A DNA stretch of 34,377 nt from Streptococcus oralis (GTDB lineage: Bacteria > Bacillota > Bacilli > Lactobacillales > Streptococcaceae), in the NCBI RefSeq assembly GCF_004127215.1, contig NZ_QEWJ01000015.1, positions 1 through 34,377 of the forward strand, written 5' to 3'. Shown piece after piece: positions 1-8,325 of this stretch (its first letter is position 1; each line of letters opens with the position of its first letter). The translations under genes were made by a program, and so were the position numbers. Below the pieces are notes generated by a model. The model saw only the letters and a program-made list of their open reading frames with translations. It was not told the origin of the DNA and ran no database searches.

Positions 1-3000
1 TAGTTTCTTGTGCCAATTCTTTCGTAGCTGGTGTCCATGCGCCGAAGGTTTCAACGCCTGTTACACGGTTACGTTCACCTGTACGTGTGAAGGTTGCTTC
101 TTGAGTTACTGGAGCTTTCAGAGCTGGACGACCTTCTGGTTTACCATCTGCGTATTGGTACTTGATCGTACGAGTAACCTTGTTGTTCAACTCAGCTGGG
201 TTCGTATTGTCATCCAAGCGAGGAGTTACAACAACTGTCCATGTTTGATCTTGTGTTTTATCTTTATCAAACGTCTGACCATTTGGTTGAGTGAAACCAT
301 CACTTACAAGTGTGTAACCAGCTTGTTTCAATTGTTCGATACGAGCTACTGTTGAGTAAGATACTGGTTCACCTGACTTACCAGTCACAGGGTCTGTGTA
401 AAGAGTCTTAACTGGCACACCGTTCTTACCATCTGTTACGTACTTGATAGAGCCGCGTTGCTCATCCAAGTTATACTTGACAACCTCTTTTGAATCAGGA
501 GAAGTAGGAGTTACAGTGATAAGCGGAACTGATGCTCTATCTGGAGTAAATCCTGTAATGCCAGGAGAAGACACTTCTGGAAGAGTTCCACTTCGTCTGC
601 TCCAAGCGCCTGGAGTTTCAACACCTGTCACTTTGTTCACAGAGACTTGTCTATTAAATGATGCTGGTTGAGTGACAGTAGGAGGAAGCGCTGGACGTCC
701 TTCTGTTACACCATCACCATATTGATATTCAATAGTACGAAGAACTTGTTTTGTCTCGCTTCTTGTCTCAATACGTGGAGTTAGGACAACTTCCCATGTT
801 TGGTCTACATTATTATTGCTGTCAAATCTTTGACCTCCAGCTTTAGTAAAGCCGTCGCTAACAAGATCATACCCTTGTTGCTTGAATTCATTGATTTTAT
901 CAGTTGTTGTGTAGTTTACAGGTGTATCTGATTGGCCTGATACGTTATCTGTGTGGAGCGTTTTAGCTGGAACACCGTTTCTACCATCTGTACGGTAAAC
1001 GATAGTTCCTCGTTGAGTAGCCGGTGCATAGCTTACAATTTCACGCCAGCTTGGATCTGTTGGTGAAACAGAAGCTGAATTTACACGTGGTTTACTTGGT
1101 GTAAAGCCTGCTACTTCTGGGCTGTCAACTGCACCCACAGTTTGACGACTTGGCGTCCAATTGCCGTATGTCTTTTGACCAGTCACTGGGTCTTCTGACA
1201 CTTGACGAGTAAATTGAACTGTTTGCTCAACCGGTTGCGGAAGTGCTGGACGATTTCTAGTCACACCGTCTTCATATTCGTAAGCGACTGTACGAGTAAC
1301 ATCCTTAGTTTCAGTTGTTACTTTCGGATTATTCTTACGGTATGAAACGATTTCACGCCAGCTTGGGTCTGTTGGCGAAACAGAGGCTGAATTTACACGA
1401 GTTTTATTTGGTGTAAAGCCTTTAATAGCTGGTGTATCAACCGCATCTACAGTTTGACGACTTGGTGTCCAATTGCCGTATGTCTTTTGACCAGTCACTG
1501 GGTCTTCTGACACTTGACGAGTAAATTGTACATTTTGTTGTACTTCACGTGGAAGAGCTGGACGACCTGAAGTCACGCCATCTTCGTATTCGTAAGCAAC
1601 TGTACGAGTGACGTCTTTTGTTTCAGTTGTTACTCTTGGCGCAATCTTTTCATAGTAAACAATCTCAGTTCCTGGAGTAGAACCTGCGTTCACTGTGATA
1701 CCATCCACACGAGTTTTATCTGGTGTGAAACCAGTAATGCTTGGTGTATTTACGCCACCAAAGTTTTGGCTCGCTGGACTCCATGGGCCAGGTCTGCCAC
1801 CTGTCACAGTACGAGTGAACTCAGCTGTTTGAGTAACTGTTTGCGGAAGTGCTGGACGTCCTGCTGTTTGACCATCTCTATAGCGGTATTCGATTCTACG
1901 AGTAACAGTTTGTTTTTCTGTCTTAACATCGGCAGCACCTCTACGATAAACGTAGGTTACTGTACCGTTTGTTCCCCAGTCAGCCAGAGTTCCTGAAGGT
2001 GGCAAGCTACCTCTCTTCATTCCAATGAAACCATAGCCAGGGATCTTCTTCTGTTCAGTTGTATAGGCCTTACCTTTAAAGGCACCTTGTGGATAAGTTA
2101 CTGAGCCTTCTGTAAGTTCTCGACCTTGCTCATCTTCATAACGTACATCGACAGAGGCACTTTGATAGAAGTCAAAACGCTTGATTTGGAACTGTTGCAA
2201 GTTCTTGTAGTTACCAGTCGTAGCCGTAACCACCATGGACATCAGTTGTTCTGGAGTAGAAACTTTCTTCGTCCATTTCTTGATACCAAGATTACTTTCG
2301 TAATAGACAGTTAATTGCTTGGTTACACCGTCATAGTTGATAGCAAATCTGTGGAAACGGCCATCTAGGTCACTTGAGTCCAGACGCTGAGCACTACCAG
2401 CATCTGTCTCAGCCCACCAACGCTCATATGTGCCACTAGGTCCGAAGAGACCACGAGCACCAGGAACTTGTTTATGAGTGGTATTTACCCAAGCACCGAA
2501 CTGTCCCAGACGAGGGTCTTCCGCCCAACCATATTGGAAAGAGTCAGTGTTGTTAGTATCAAAACGGTTTCCCTTTGGTGGCGTGTGGACGTTCCAGAAA
2601 GTATCCAGTTTGAAACCAGTTGCGTTACGCAAACCACCGATACCAAGGTTACCACCATCGGCACCTAGGTCTGTTGTGTTCCCTGTATGGAAGGCAAAAC
2701 CGATACCATCGGCACCATAACGTTCCTGAGTCTTGCTACCAAGGTTAACTCCTCCAGTCAGGTTAAAGCTTTGGTTCATATTGATCTTACTCTTCAGACT
2801 GAAGTTACCTGTCTTAGAGTTTTCATCTGGAGTAAGGGTTACGATACCATCGTATGAATTATAGGTAGCTGAACCATTCAATCTAAAGTAATCAAGGAAG
2901 TTTTCCTTTGTTACAGTTGTTTTCCCTGTTTGTGGGTCAAACGAACGGAAGCCGCTTTCTCCTGATTTACGGAAGTCAGCATAGCCTTTATCTACTTCGC

Positions 3001-3613
3001 GTTGAGCAGCAGCCAATGTAGAATTTGCTTCGCTTCGTGCTACAGCAGTTGAATTTTGACCAGCAGTTGCCAAACTAGCAGCCTGACTAGTTGCTTTTTC
3101 AATTGAAGACTTGCCAGATTCTGCAGTAGTAGATTCTGCTACAGTTTCAGATGAAGAGGCAGTTGATGCCGCTACAGATGTAGCTTCAGACTTAACTGCA
3201 GAAGCAGCTGATTGGCTATTTGCAACTGAAGCCTCAGATACTTGTGAAGTTGCTTCTTTTAAAGCAGCCTCGCTCTTTGAAGCCACTTCCGGTTTCACAG
3301 CTTTATCCGCCACTTGGCTAGATGGGGTTTCAGAACTTGCTACAGTTTCTGCGGCTGAAGTAGCATCTGCAGCAGACTTAGAAGTATCTGGACCTGATTT
3401 CCCCTCCGATTCTGGTACAGTCTCCTTCTTCTCTGTAGAAGTGCTTGGGGAATCTGTTTTAGCCAATGTGTTGGCTGCAACAGCGTTCCCGCCCAAGAAC
3501 ATGAAAGCTGCGACGGCTACGGAAGCCACACCTACATTAAACTTACGCACTGAGTATCGAAGTCGTTTCTCAGCACTCGCTCTGTGTAATCTGCGTCGCG
3601 CATTTTTATCCAT
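1..3613 (-). CDS. Large lectin/mucin-binding surface adhesin (3' end outside window)
   Basis: One uninterrupted reading frame of 1,204 codons runs from an ATG at 3613 off the left edge, so the C-terminus and any LPXTG anchor are not visible. An AAGGAGA ribosome site precedes the ATG. Residues 1-47 form a YSIRK-type signal (YSVRK at 20-24, then a hydrophobic stretch ending AVAA). Residues ~48-205 are Ser/Thr/Ala-rich and stalk-like. Residues ~205-480 look like a bacterial L-type lectin domain (GADGIGFAFH, GLRNATGFKLDTFWN), as in SraP-like adhesins. A MucBP-like domain follows (~484-560). The rest alternates Muc_B2-like units (~561-858, ~941-1043, 1136 onward) with MucBP_2-like units (~864-938, ~1044-1133). 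The inferred role is wall-anchored adhesion to host or salivary glycans. Domain names are assigned by eye, so lectin specificity is unknown. Confidence 0.85.
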   Translation of the reverse strand, partial: MDKNARRRLHRASAEKRLRYSVRKFNVGVASVAVAAFMFLGGNAVAANTLAKTDSPSTSTEKKETVPESEGKSGPDTSKSAADATSAAETVASSETPSSQVADKAVKPEVASKSEAALKEATSQVSEASVANSQSAASAVKSEATSVAASTASSSETVAESTTAESGKSSIEKATSQAASLATAGQNSTAVARSEANSTLAAAQREVDKGYADFRKSGESGFRSFDPQTGKTTVTKENFLDYFRLNGSATYNSYDGIVTLTPDENSKTGNFSLKSKINMNQSFNLTGGVNLGSKTQERYGADGIGFAFHTGNTTDLGADGGNLGIGGLRNATGFKLDTFWNVHTPPKGNRFDTNNTDSFQYGWAEDPRLGQFGAWVNTTHKQVPGARGLFGPSGTYERWWAETDAGSAQRLDSSDLDGRFHRFAINYDGVTKQLTVYYESNLGIKKWTKKVSTPEQLMSMVVTATTGNYKNLQQFQIKRFDFYQSASVDVRYEDEQGRELTEGSVTYPQGAFKGKAYTTEQKKIPGYGFIGMKRGSLPPSGTLADWGTNGTVTYVYRRGAADVKTEKQTVTRRIEYRYRDGQTAGRPALPQTVTQTAEFTRTVTGGRPGPWSPASQNFGGVNTPSITGFTPDKTRVDGITVNAGSTPGTEIVYYEKIAPRVTTETKDVTRTVAYEYEDGVTSGRPALPREVQQNVQFTRQVSEDPVTGQKTYGNWTPSRQTVDAVDTPAIKGFTPNKTRVNSASVSPTDPSWREIVSYRKNNPKVTTETKDVTRTVAYEYEDGVTRNRPALPQPVEQTVQFTRQVSEDPVTGQKTYGNWTPSRQTVGAVDSPEVAGFTPSKPRVNSASVSPTDPSWREIVSYAPATQRGTIVYRTDGRNGVPAKTLHTDNVSGQSDTPVNYTTTDKINEFKQQGYDLVSDGFTKAGGQRFDSNNNVDQTWEVVLTPRIETRSETKQVLRTIEYQYGDGVTEGRPALPPTVTQPASFNRQVSVNKVTGVETPGAWSRRSGTLPEVSSPGITGFTPDRASVPLITVTPTSPDSKEVVKYNLDEQRGSIKYVTDGKNGVPVKTLYTDPVTGKSGEPVSYSTVARIEQLKQAGYTLVSDGFTQPNGQTFDKDKTQDQTWTVVVTPRLDDNTNPAELNNKVTRTIKYQYADGKPEGRPALKAPVTQEATFTRTGERNRVTGVETFGAWTPATKELAQET
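1039..1662 (-). repeat. Near-identical 312-bp tandem repeats in the adhesin gene
   Basis: Matching blocks recur exactly 312 bp apart. TTTCACGCCA starts at 1039 and again at 1351. AGTTTGACGA starts at 1139 and again at 1451. This equals 104 codons, one Muc_B2-like unit. Stretches of more than 60 bp differ at only a few bases, so the copies are recent or kept alike by recombination. More diverged units flank them on both sides. Confidence 0.85.
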
Positions 3614-3747
3614 GAACGTTTCTCCTTGTTTTAAATATAGTCCAACCACCTACTATGCAATATTCTAATCATTCGATGTTTAAAACATATAATAATATGT
3701 GGTTGTTGATTATAATGCCAAAGTTTCGACATCAAACCATGCTTATC

Positions 3748-3776
3748 ATTATACCCGTTTTTTCCCATTATATCAA
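3748..3776 (-). promoter_or_regulatory. Promoter of the adhesin gene
   Basis: On the minus strand, a -35 box TTGATA (3771-3776) is separated by 17 bp from a perfect -10 box TATAAT (3748-3753). Transcription would start near 3741, leaving a 5' leader of about 125 nt. That leader contains an AT-rich inverted repeat around 3686-3701 (ACATAT/ATATGT). No other feature is seen between 3614 and 3747. Confidence 0.7.
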
Positions 3777-3877
3777 GAGTTTTGCTATTTTATTTCCCAT
3801 TGTAACAAAAGTGTAACATCGTGTTGCAAACTTCTAAATGCATGTTTTATACCCAAAAATGCATAATCCTTATTTCT

Positions 3878-4063
3878 TCAAAAATGACCTGTCTGCTTCT
3901 TGCTACAAAAATCGAAAAGAAACGACCTTCCGAGGCAAAAGAAAGCCCAGTCTAGCCACTGGTTAAAGCACTTAACTCTAGCGCTCTTCTCACTTTTGTA
4001 TACAAAACCGAAACGATCTTCTCCAAAATCACTCTTTTTAATCCAGACATCATGAGCCAACAT
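3878..4063 (-). CDS. Small uncharacterised protein or gene remnant (61 aa)
   Basis: A 61-codon frame opens with ATG at 4063, preceded by GGAG four bases upstream, so it could be translated. The product is mixed basic and aromatic (HDVWIKKSDFGEDRFGF near the start, WLDWAFFCLG later). It has no clear signal peptide or convincing membrane span. I do not recognise the family. It lies alone in the ~540-bp gap between the adhesin promoter and the terminator that closes the T7SS cassette, a gap that otherwise shows nothing. Because the neighbourhood is full of decayed genes, a leftover fragment is as likely as a functional small protein. Confidence 0.3.
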   Translation of the reverse strand: MLAHDVWIKKSDFGEDRFGFVYKSEKSARVKCFNQWLDWAFFCLGRSFLFDFCSKKQTGHF

Positions 4064-4153
4064 CTATCTCCAAGGCTTCCGACAGGGGCAATTTATTTCT
4101 ATTTTTCTAATAATTTCAAATATTTAGACTTTTTGACTGGACTAGAAAAGACT

Positions 4154-4183
4154 AAAAGAAAAACTCACCCAACAAAAGGTGAG
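4154..4183 (-). terminator. Rho-independent terminator of the T7SS cassette
   Basis: On the minus strand, CTCACC (4178-4183) and GGTGAG (4164-4169) form a six-base stem around an eight-base loop. The stem is followed directly by TTTTTCTTTT. It lies ~27 bp past the end of the decayed DUF443-like gene and is the first good stop signal downstream of the lap-LXG-tipC genes. Confidence 0.7.
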
Positions 4184-4210
4184 ACAAAAACAAGACTGAA
4201 GTTCTAAGAA

Positions 4211-4594
4211 TCAAATAGTTTCTTTCTGCAAGGTTTGAATGATAAGGAACCATTTTTTTAATTGATAGTCTGCATTTAGCATGAATAATCTGTGAGGCAC
4301 AAAATAAATCAACAAGGGTAAGAAGTAGACAATCAAAAAAGGACGTTCTACATCAAGAAAATAATATCTATCCTCTGTTTTTAGTATGCGATATCGAAGG
4401 TTTTTTAGCCAAGGGCTCTATTTCGGCTTTTTTAAACATTTATATAATACCTTTCGTAACGTCAAATAAAGCGAGAATTCATCCGTTTTAAAACGTTGAT
4501 AAAGATTCGTTTTCCTAGCGTAATCTAATCGTACTTGCACTTGCTGAAGAAGGTTTTGCTCCCCTGTTTCCTATAGTAATAGAGTCTCACTCAT
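4211..4594 (-). pseudogene. Decayed DUF443-like (five-TM immunity family) gene with two in-frame TAG codons
   Basis: An ATG at 4594 has a good AAGGAG site and overlaps the end of the upstream multi-TM gene by eight bases (ATGAGTGA), a usual sign of translational coupling. The frame of 127 codons is broken by TAG at codon 8 (4571-4573) and codon 59 (4418-4420) but otherwise reads to TGA at 4211. The last part (RYRILKTEDRYYFLDVERP, then FVPHRLFML) resembles the N-terminus of the DUF443/TIGR01218 tandem five-TM family. Members of that family act as immunity proteins to the T7SS toxin TspA in Staphylococcus aureus. The C-terminal membrane region is missing, so the gene is also truncated. The family call is from memory of the motif. 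Confidence 0.6.
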
Positions 4595-5258
4595 ATTTCT
4601 TCTCCTTGTCTTCTGTAAACACCACTTTCCCTTGTTCATACTTCCGCACGGCCAACAACCAGCGGATGGGGTTGTTTTGGAATAAGAAAAGGTACAACAA
4701 GGCAGGAAAGAGACCTATCAATAATGAAAATAAAATTTGTGAGTCAAATTTCTCCTGCTTTATAAATGAATTTATAATATTTAGTATGGTAGCAATTCCT
4801 ATAAATGCTAAAAATAGAATTACTAACTGTATTATTAGAAAAACTATCATTTTCCCAAACGTCGCTTTTTTCTTGCTGAAATTGTCCCAGAACAGATTTG
4901 AATCAACAGCTTTCGCGAACTGTTGAGAACTTGCCCCTTGAACCTGTTTCACCTCTTTATACAAGGCCTCTTCCATCATCCATATAAAGCCAAAGCAGAC
5001 AAAGAAGTGGGTAGCGATATAAGGCGGAACCATCCAGCTACTGTATCGAAAACCTGAAAATGCAGGTATAGCTACTAATCCTCCGATAATACCCAAAAAA
5101 ACAAAAGCAAACATCAAAGGAATGATAGCCTTATTGGTCTTCCTAGCCCCTTCTGTATTTAACAAGGCGCTCTTATTTGCTACAAGAGCTTCTCTCGTTC
5201 GCGTGTTATAGTAAACGGCCTTATCACCGCTCTGTCCAATAAAAATTATTTTTCTCAC
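4587..5258 (-). CDS. Multi-pass membrane protein, candidate T7SS immunity protein
   Basis: This 223-aa protein has a short polar N-terminal part (1-43), a hydrophobic pair (~44-68 and ~78-97), a charged linker (~98-133), and a second pair (~134-165 and ~172-192). It ends in a charged tail (VRKYEQGKVVF). The layout matches the DUF443/TIGR01218-like five-TM proteins, but motif similarity is weak, so the family is inferred. The start is GTG at 5258 with GAGAG seven bases upstream. Directly downstream is a decayed DUF443-like gene with an overlapping start. Its position behind an LXG toxin and a TipC-like gene suggests an orphan immunity gene protecting the envelope. A transport or unrelated role is not excluded. 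Confidence 0.5.
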   Translation of the reverse strand: MRKIIFIGQSGDKAVYYNTRTREALVANKSALLNTEGARKTNKAIIPLMFAFVFLGIIGGLVAIPAFSGFRYSSWMVPPYIATHFFVCFGFIWMMEEALYKEVKQVQGASSQQFAKAVDSNLFWDNFSKKKATFGKMIVFLIIQLVILFLAFIGIATILNIINSFIKQEKFDSQILFSLLIGLFPALLYLFLFQNNPIRWLLAVRKYEQGKVVFTEDKEKKYE

Positions 5259-5261
5259 CTT

Positions 5262-5330
5262 TTATCTCTCTTTCATTCCTGCACCAAAGATGATTTTGAC
5301 TACTAACAGCTTCGCTGGTGACCTCCCCAT
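5262..5330 (-). pseudogene. C-terminal coding remnant, copy 1 of a dispersed repeat
   Basis: Minus-strand codons ending at TAA 5262-5264 read SPAKLLVVKIIFGAGMKER. A closely similar tail is found at 10159-10257. The similarity continues past the stop codon (GATAAAAGGTGAGA). It ends three bases before the GTG of the multi-TM gene and looks like the tail of a lost upstream gene. Confidence 0.4.
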
Positions 5331-5389
5331 CTACCAGAGACTGCTTCTATCTACAAAAAAACCTTCATCAAATAAATGACCCTACCTAG

Positions 5390-5544
5390 GCTTACTTACG
5401 GATTCTTAAATCTACCTATCCACCACTTGAGCTTCAAAGTGTGCTGCCTTGTCGTCTACAGCATCTTTTTCTAGTAAAATTTTTCAACACGCCCAGTTGT
5501 TCATAAAGCATTGTGTTGAGAAAGAAGCCACATTCTCTGGTAAA
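5390..5544 (-). pseudogene. Frameshifted coding debris downstream of the tipC-like gene
   Basis: Short protein-like stretches appear in two different minus-strand frames (MLYEQLGVLKNF, then EKDAVDDKAAHFEAQVVDR ending at a stop). The pattern suits a small gene broken by a frameshift. No family is recognised. Confidence 0.25.
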
Positions 5545-6072
5545 CTATCCATACAAAGTCTGATACATCTTTTCCATGAAAGCCCCAAGCTCTTTTTGAA
5601 CAATTTTTAATAGGCGCTCTTCTTCGGCTTGGGGGATAATCACACTCTCTTTTATATTTTTTTCATTTATTTGAAAATAGGCGCTAGAAACTAAATCAAA
5701 GTTCTTATCCAATTCATATAGTACACTAGTTATTTTACCATCTATCTCTATTCTAAAATAAGCAGTAACCCCATTCCGTCCCGGATTTGAGATATCCAAA
5801 TCGATGTCTCCTTTTATCTCTATGGAGTCAATTCCTCCATCCAAGCGAATAGCTCCATCGGGAGGAACGACATAGCCCGCTTTACGGATGTCAGGTGCAT
5901 ATTTTTCTGATGCCATCAAACGTTGTAAGACGTCTATATTGTCCCTCTCTTCAAAGGAGGTTTTTAATTGCATATGTTCTTGGTGGTTTTGATACTGAAA
6001 ATAAAGATTCAAGCCAGTAGCTAAGGCAATTACAGATCCAATCACGATTAGTATTTTTTTAAGTCCCGACAT
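5545..6072 (-). CDS. TipC-like membrane-anchored immunity protein
   Basis: The 175-aa protein has one N-terminal membrane anchor (~5-25, KKILIVIGSVIALATGL). A polar extracytoplasmic domain follows, rich in beta-forming segments (AIRLDGGIDSIEIKGDIDLDI, split across ~75-95). This is the build of TipC, the immunity protein against the LXG lipid II phosphatase TelC of Streptococcus intermedius. It directly follows the LXG toxin, overlapping its 3' end, as cognate immunity genes do. I prefer ATG 6072 over the GTG at 6081 because the GAGGGGG ribosome site would sit directly against the GTG but lies about six bases from the ATG. The family call rests on size, topology and context plus remembered similarity. 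Confidence 0.6.
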   Translation of the reverse strand: MSGLKKILIVIGSVIALATGLNLYFQYQNHQEHMQLKTSFEERDNIDVLQRLMASEKYAPDIRKAGYVVPPDGAIRLDGGIDSIEIKGDIDLDISNPGRNGVTAYFRIEIDGKITSVLYELDKNFDLVSSAYFQINEKNIKESVIIPQAEEERLLKIVQKELGAFMEKMYQTLYG

Positions 6073-7675
6073 TTTTTTCACCCCCTCTATCTAAGTAATC
6101 ATAGAAGTCTTGTTTCCAACCCTCTTCTTTGTCATTAGGATTTCCAATAAAAATATTGAGATCAAAACCATACTTAATAAAGTTGCCTCCTATCGTATTA
6201 TTTTCAATAAGCGTTTCAACCATAAGTTTACCGTTAGCTTTATCCCCATTTCCCATCACAGTATAGAATTCCTCAACACGATTTGTCTGGTTTGTTTGGA
6301 TACTATGATTGTAATCTGCTTGAACTTTAAACACATCTTTTGTTTCTACATCTTTAGAAATCATTCTTTCGTAAGAAGTAATAGCATCTAAATCTGAATT
6401 AAAATCTGCATCATCATATCTCCCTGAATCAATGTCTCCTTTGAAGGAACTTTCATACTTTTCGGTATTTACAGAGAGATCTCCAATCCGAGTTGAATTT
6501 CCAATTGTACTAATAATGTGGGCGCTTAATCCCTTCCAGCCATCTAGTTTCGATAAGTCTCTATCACCCCAAGATAACTCAGTAAAACTAGCAATTTGAA
6601 TAGCTTCATGAGCCAAATCTTTACTATAATTATATTTATACTGGTCAGTAATCCCTCGTTTAAATATCTTTACCTCTCTTTCAGATAAAGAATACGTATT
6701 TATCAAAATATCATCTAAATCACTTGTATTTTTGGCATCAACAACTCCCGCAAGACCTCTCCAGGTTGCCCTTACTCCATAGACTGGAGATGCAACTAGT
6801 CTATTGTACTCATAGATAACTTTTTCATTAGTCCATCCTTCTTGTTTTGCCTTCTTCAAAATTCCCTGCTGGAGCTTATAAAGTACATTTGCCGTAGATT
6901 CATCTAGATTGTAAGATGAGATTAAATCTTCCACAATTTTTTTCTTATCTTTTTCAGCCTGAGTAACTGAGATATCCTTATCAAGCTTATGTGACTCAAT
7001 CTTCACATCCTTCATCTTCTGTACCCAACTCATGTCCACACCGTCCGCATAGTAGTTTCCATCGCTATCGACAATGATTTTACTTAGTTGCGTAGCTCCT
7101 TGAATCGCTAAGCTAAGGACTTCTAGACTATCGCTGAAATACTGGGAAACCTCTGAGACAAAAAATTCTAGTTTTTCAATCTTGTCATCCAAATCCTGAA
7201 TACCTGACTCGATTTGAGACTTAGTATTGTAGAGGACGGTCTTCTCAGAGAAGGCTTTCCCCCAATTGAGACTAAAGAAATCTTTGATTTGATTTAGCCA
7301 GTTCTCTCTCGCTTGAATCTGAGCTTCTACGATAGCTAACTGCTCTTCCCTCAATTTTTTCAGTTCCTTGAGCTGGTCCAGGTCCAAATCTCCATATCCT
7401 GAGACCTGAGCATCTGCATTTTTGTAGGAGGTCAACTCTAGTTGGATATCATCTATCGCTGCTTGTAACTTCTTGATGCTGGGGATGATAATCTCTGTAA
7501 AGAGACCCTTCCCAGCTGTGTAGGCTGCTCCTGTCAGCTCACCTGAGTCTAAAGAGAAAATCAGGTGGTCACATCCACTAGATAAGCGGTCCGTGACTTC
7601 ATTTGCGACTTGGAGATTATTAGTCATGGCCTGAATCAATTCTTGGGATTCTTGTGCGCTGTATTTTACTCCCAT
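6059..7675 (-). CDS. LXG-domain type VIIb secretion toxin, TelC-like
   Basis: This 538-aa protein has a helical, WXG100-related N-terminal LXG domain (~1-230) with long coiled segments (~65-175) and the DSDGNYYADGVDMSW boundary at ~203-217. The C-terminal part (~240-538) is the presumed toxin. It contains an Asp-rich cluster at 413-430, including D424-x3-D428-x-D430. This resembles the aspartate-rich motif described for TelC, which cleaves lipid II and acts outside the cytoplasm. There is no signal peptide, as expected for T7SS export. Its start overlaps lap2 by 10 nt and carries AAGGAA nine bases upstream. The downstream TipC-like gene supports the TelC assignment. The LXG call is strong; the enzymatic activity is inferred. 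Confidence 0.8.
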   Translation of the reverse strand: MGVKYSAQESQELIQAMTNNLQVANEVTDRLSSGCDHLIFSLDSGELTGAAYTAGKGLFTEIIIPSIKKLQAAIDDIQLELTSYKNADAQVSGYGDLDLDQLKELKKLREEQLAIVEAQIQARENWLNQIKDFFSLNWGKAFSEKTVLYNTKSQIESGIQDLDDKIEKLEFFVSEVSQYFSDSLEVLSLAIQGATQLSKIIVDSDGNYYADGVDMSWVQKMKDVKIESHKLDKDISVTQAEKDKKKIVEDLISSYNLDESTANVLYKLQQGILKKAKQEGWTNEKVIYEYNRLVASPVYGVRATWRGLAGVVDAKNTSDLDDILINTYSLSEREVKIFKRGITDQYKYNYSKDLAHEAIQIASFTELSWGDRDLSKLDGWKGLSAHIISTIGNSTRIGDLSVNTEKYESSFKGDIDSGRYDDADFNSDLDAITSYERMISKDVETKDVFKVQADYNHSIQTNQTNRVEEFYTVMGNGDKANGKLMVETLIENNTIGGNFIKYGFDLNIFIGNPNDKEEGWKQDFYDYLDRGGEKNVGT

Positions 7676-8022
7676 GGTAGCCGATTCCTTCCCGCTATCA
7701 GTTCTTCTCTAGCTTCATCGAAAGTTCGACGAGCCTTCTTCGTTTGTTTTTCCAACTCATCCAGTTCCTCTTCTACATAAGAGTTGACCTGTCGCTGAAT
7801 GGTTCTATTATCACTTTCGATCTGCTCTATCACATGACGAGAACTAGGTGAGAGAGCCAATAGAGTCGCCATACGATGGTGGATACTCTGGATTTCTGAG
7901 TGAAAGTGAGTTAGCTGCTGTTCATATTGTCTTTTTAGAGTCTGAAGACTTTCTTCTTTATCGTCAATCTTGACAATTTCTCTCCAAAGTTTGTAGCGTT
8001 TTTCTTCGTTCTTATCTGCCAT
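7666..8022 (-). CDS. Lap2-like T7SS targeting factor (DUF3958)
   Basis: The product is a highly charged, almost wholly helical 118-aa protein with long coiled-coil stretches (ESLQTLKRQYEQQ, VEEELDELEKQTKKARR). Its size and place match Lap2/DUF3958, the second helical partner that binds LXG effectors and directs them to the T7SS. The start at 8022 lies two bases after the lap1 stop. The upstream in-frame ATG at 8037 would overlap lap1 and has a poorly placed ribosome site. The gene overlaps the LXG toxin by 10 nt, so the three are probably translated in step. Confidence 0.7.
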   Translation of the reverse strand: MADKNEEKRYKLWREIVKIDDKEESLQTLKRQYEQQLTHFHSEIQSIHHRMATLLALSPSSRHVIEQIESDNRTIQRQVNSYVEEELDELEKQTKKARRTFDEAREELIAGRNRLPWE

Positions 8023-8024
8023 TT

Positions 8025-8300
8025 TTAATGTTCCCATCTCTTAGCCAGCTCTACGTCGCGTTTTTCAATCTTATGAGCAATTTCTGGAAACTTATTTGCT
8101 TGGGTCAAAACAGCCGAGCTGAAATCACTGACCGCCTGAAGCATTTGATTGCAAGCCTGACGTTCCGCTTCCATCCCAGCGATTTCAGAAGTATATGAAA
8201 ATTCTACCTGCTGATTTTGCTTGTCGCTCGTGTCATACCCGACCAATTCATTAATAGCTGCCTCTGCTACTATCGTACTAGATTTTATCTTCCCACCCAT
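8025..8300 (-). CDS. Lap1-like T7SS targeting factor (DUF3130 / TIGR04197)
   Basis: The 91-aa protein begins with a GGKIKSSTIVAEAAI segment typical of DUF3130. These are WXG100-like helical hairpins that pair with the LXG domain and carry the export signal. It is the first gene of lap1-lap2-LXG-tipC, the usual cassette order. The C-terminal export motif described for Lap1 proteins as FxxxD appears here as IEKRD (78-82), so the aromatic residue is replaced. GAGGT lies directly against the ATG, an unusually short ribosome-site spacing. An extended -10 promoter lies 26-36 bases upstream. Confidence 0.75.
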   Translation of the reverse strand: MGGKIKSSTIVAEAAINELVGYDTSDKQNQQVEFSYTSEIAGMEAERQACNQMLQAVSDFSSAVLTQANKFPEIAHKIEKRDVELAKRWEH

Positions 8301-8325
8301 ACCTCATTAATTATATATTGACCAT

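Noticed and set aside
3111-3668. 185-codon plus-strand ORF rich in Ala/Ser/Thr
   Set aside because: It is the antisense shadow of the Ser/Ala-rich stalk and signal of the adhesin, and has no sensible domain or ribosome site.
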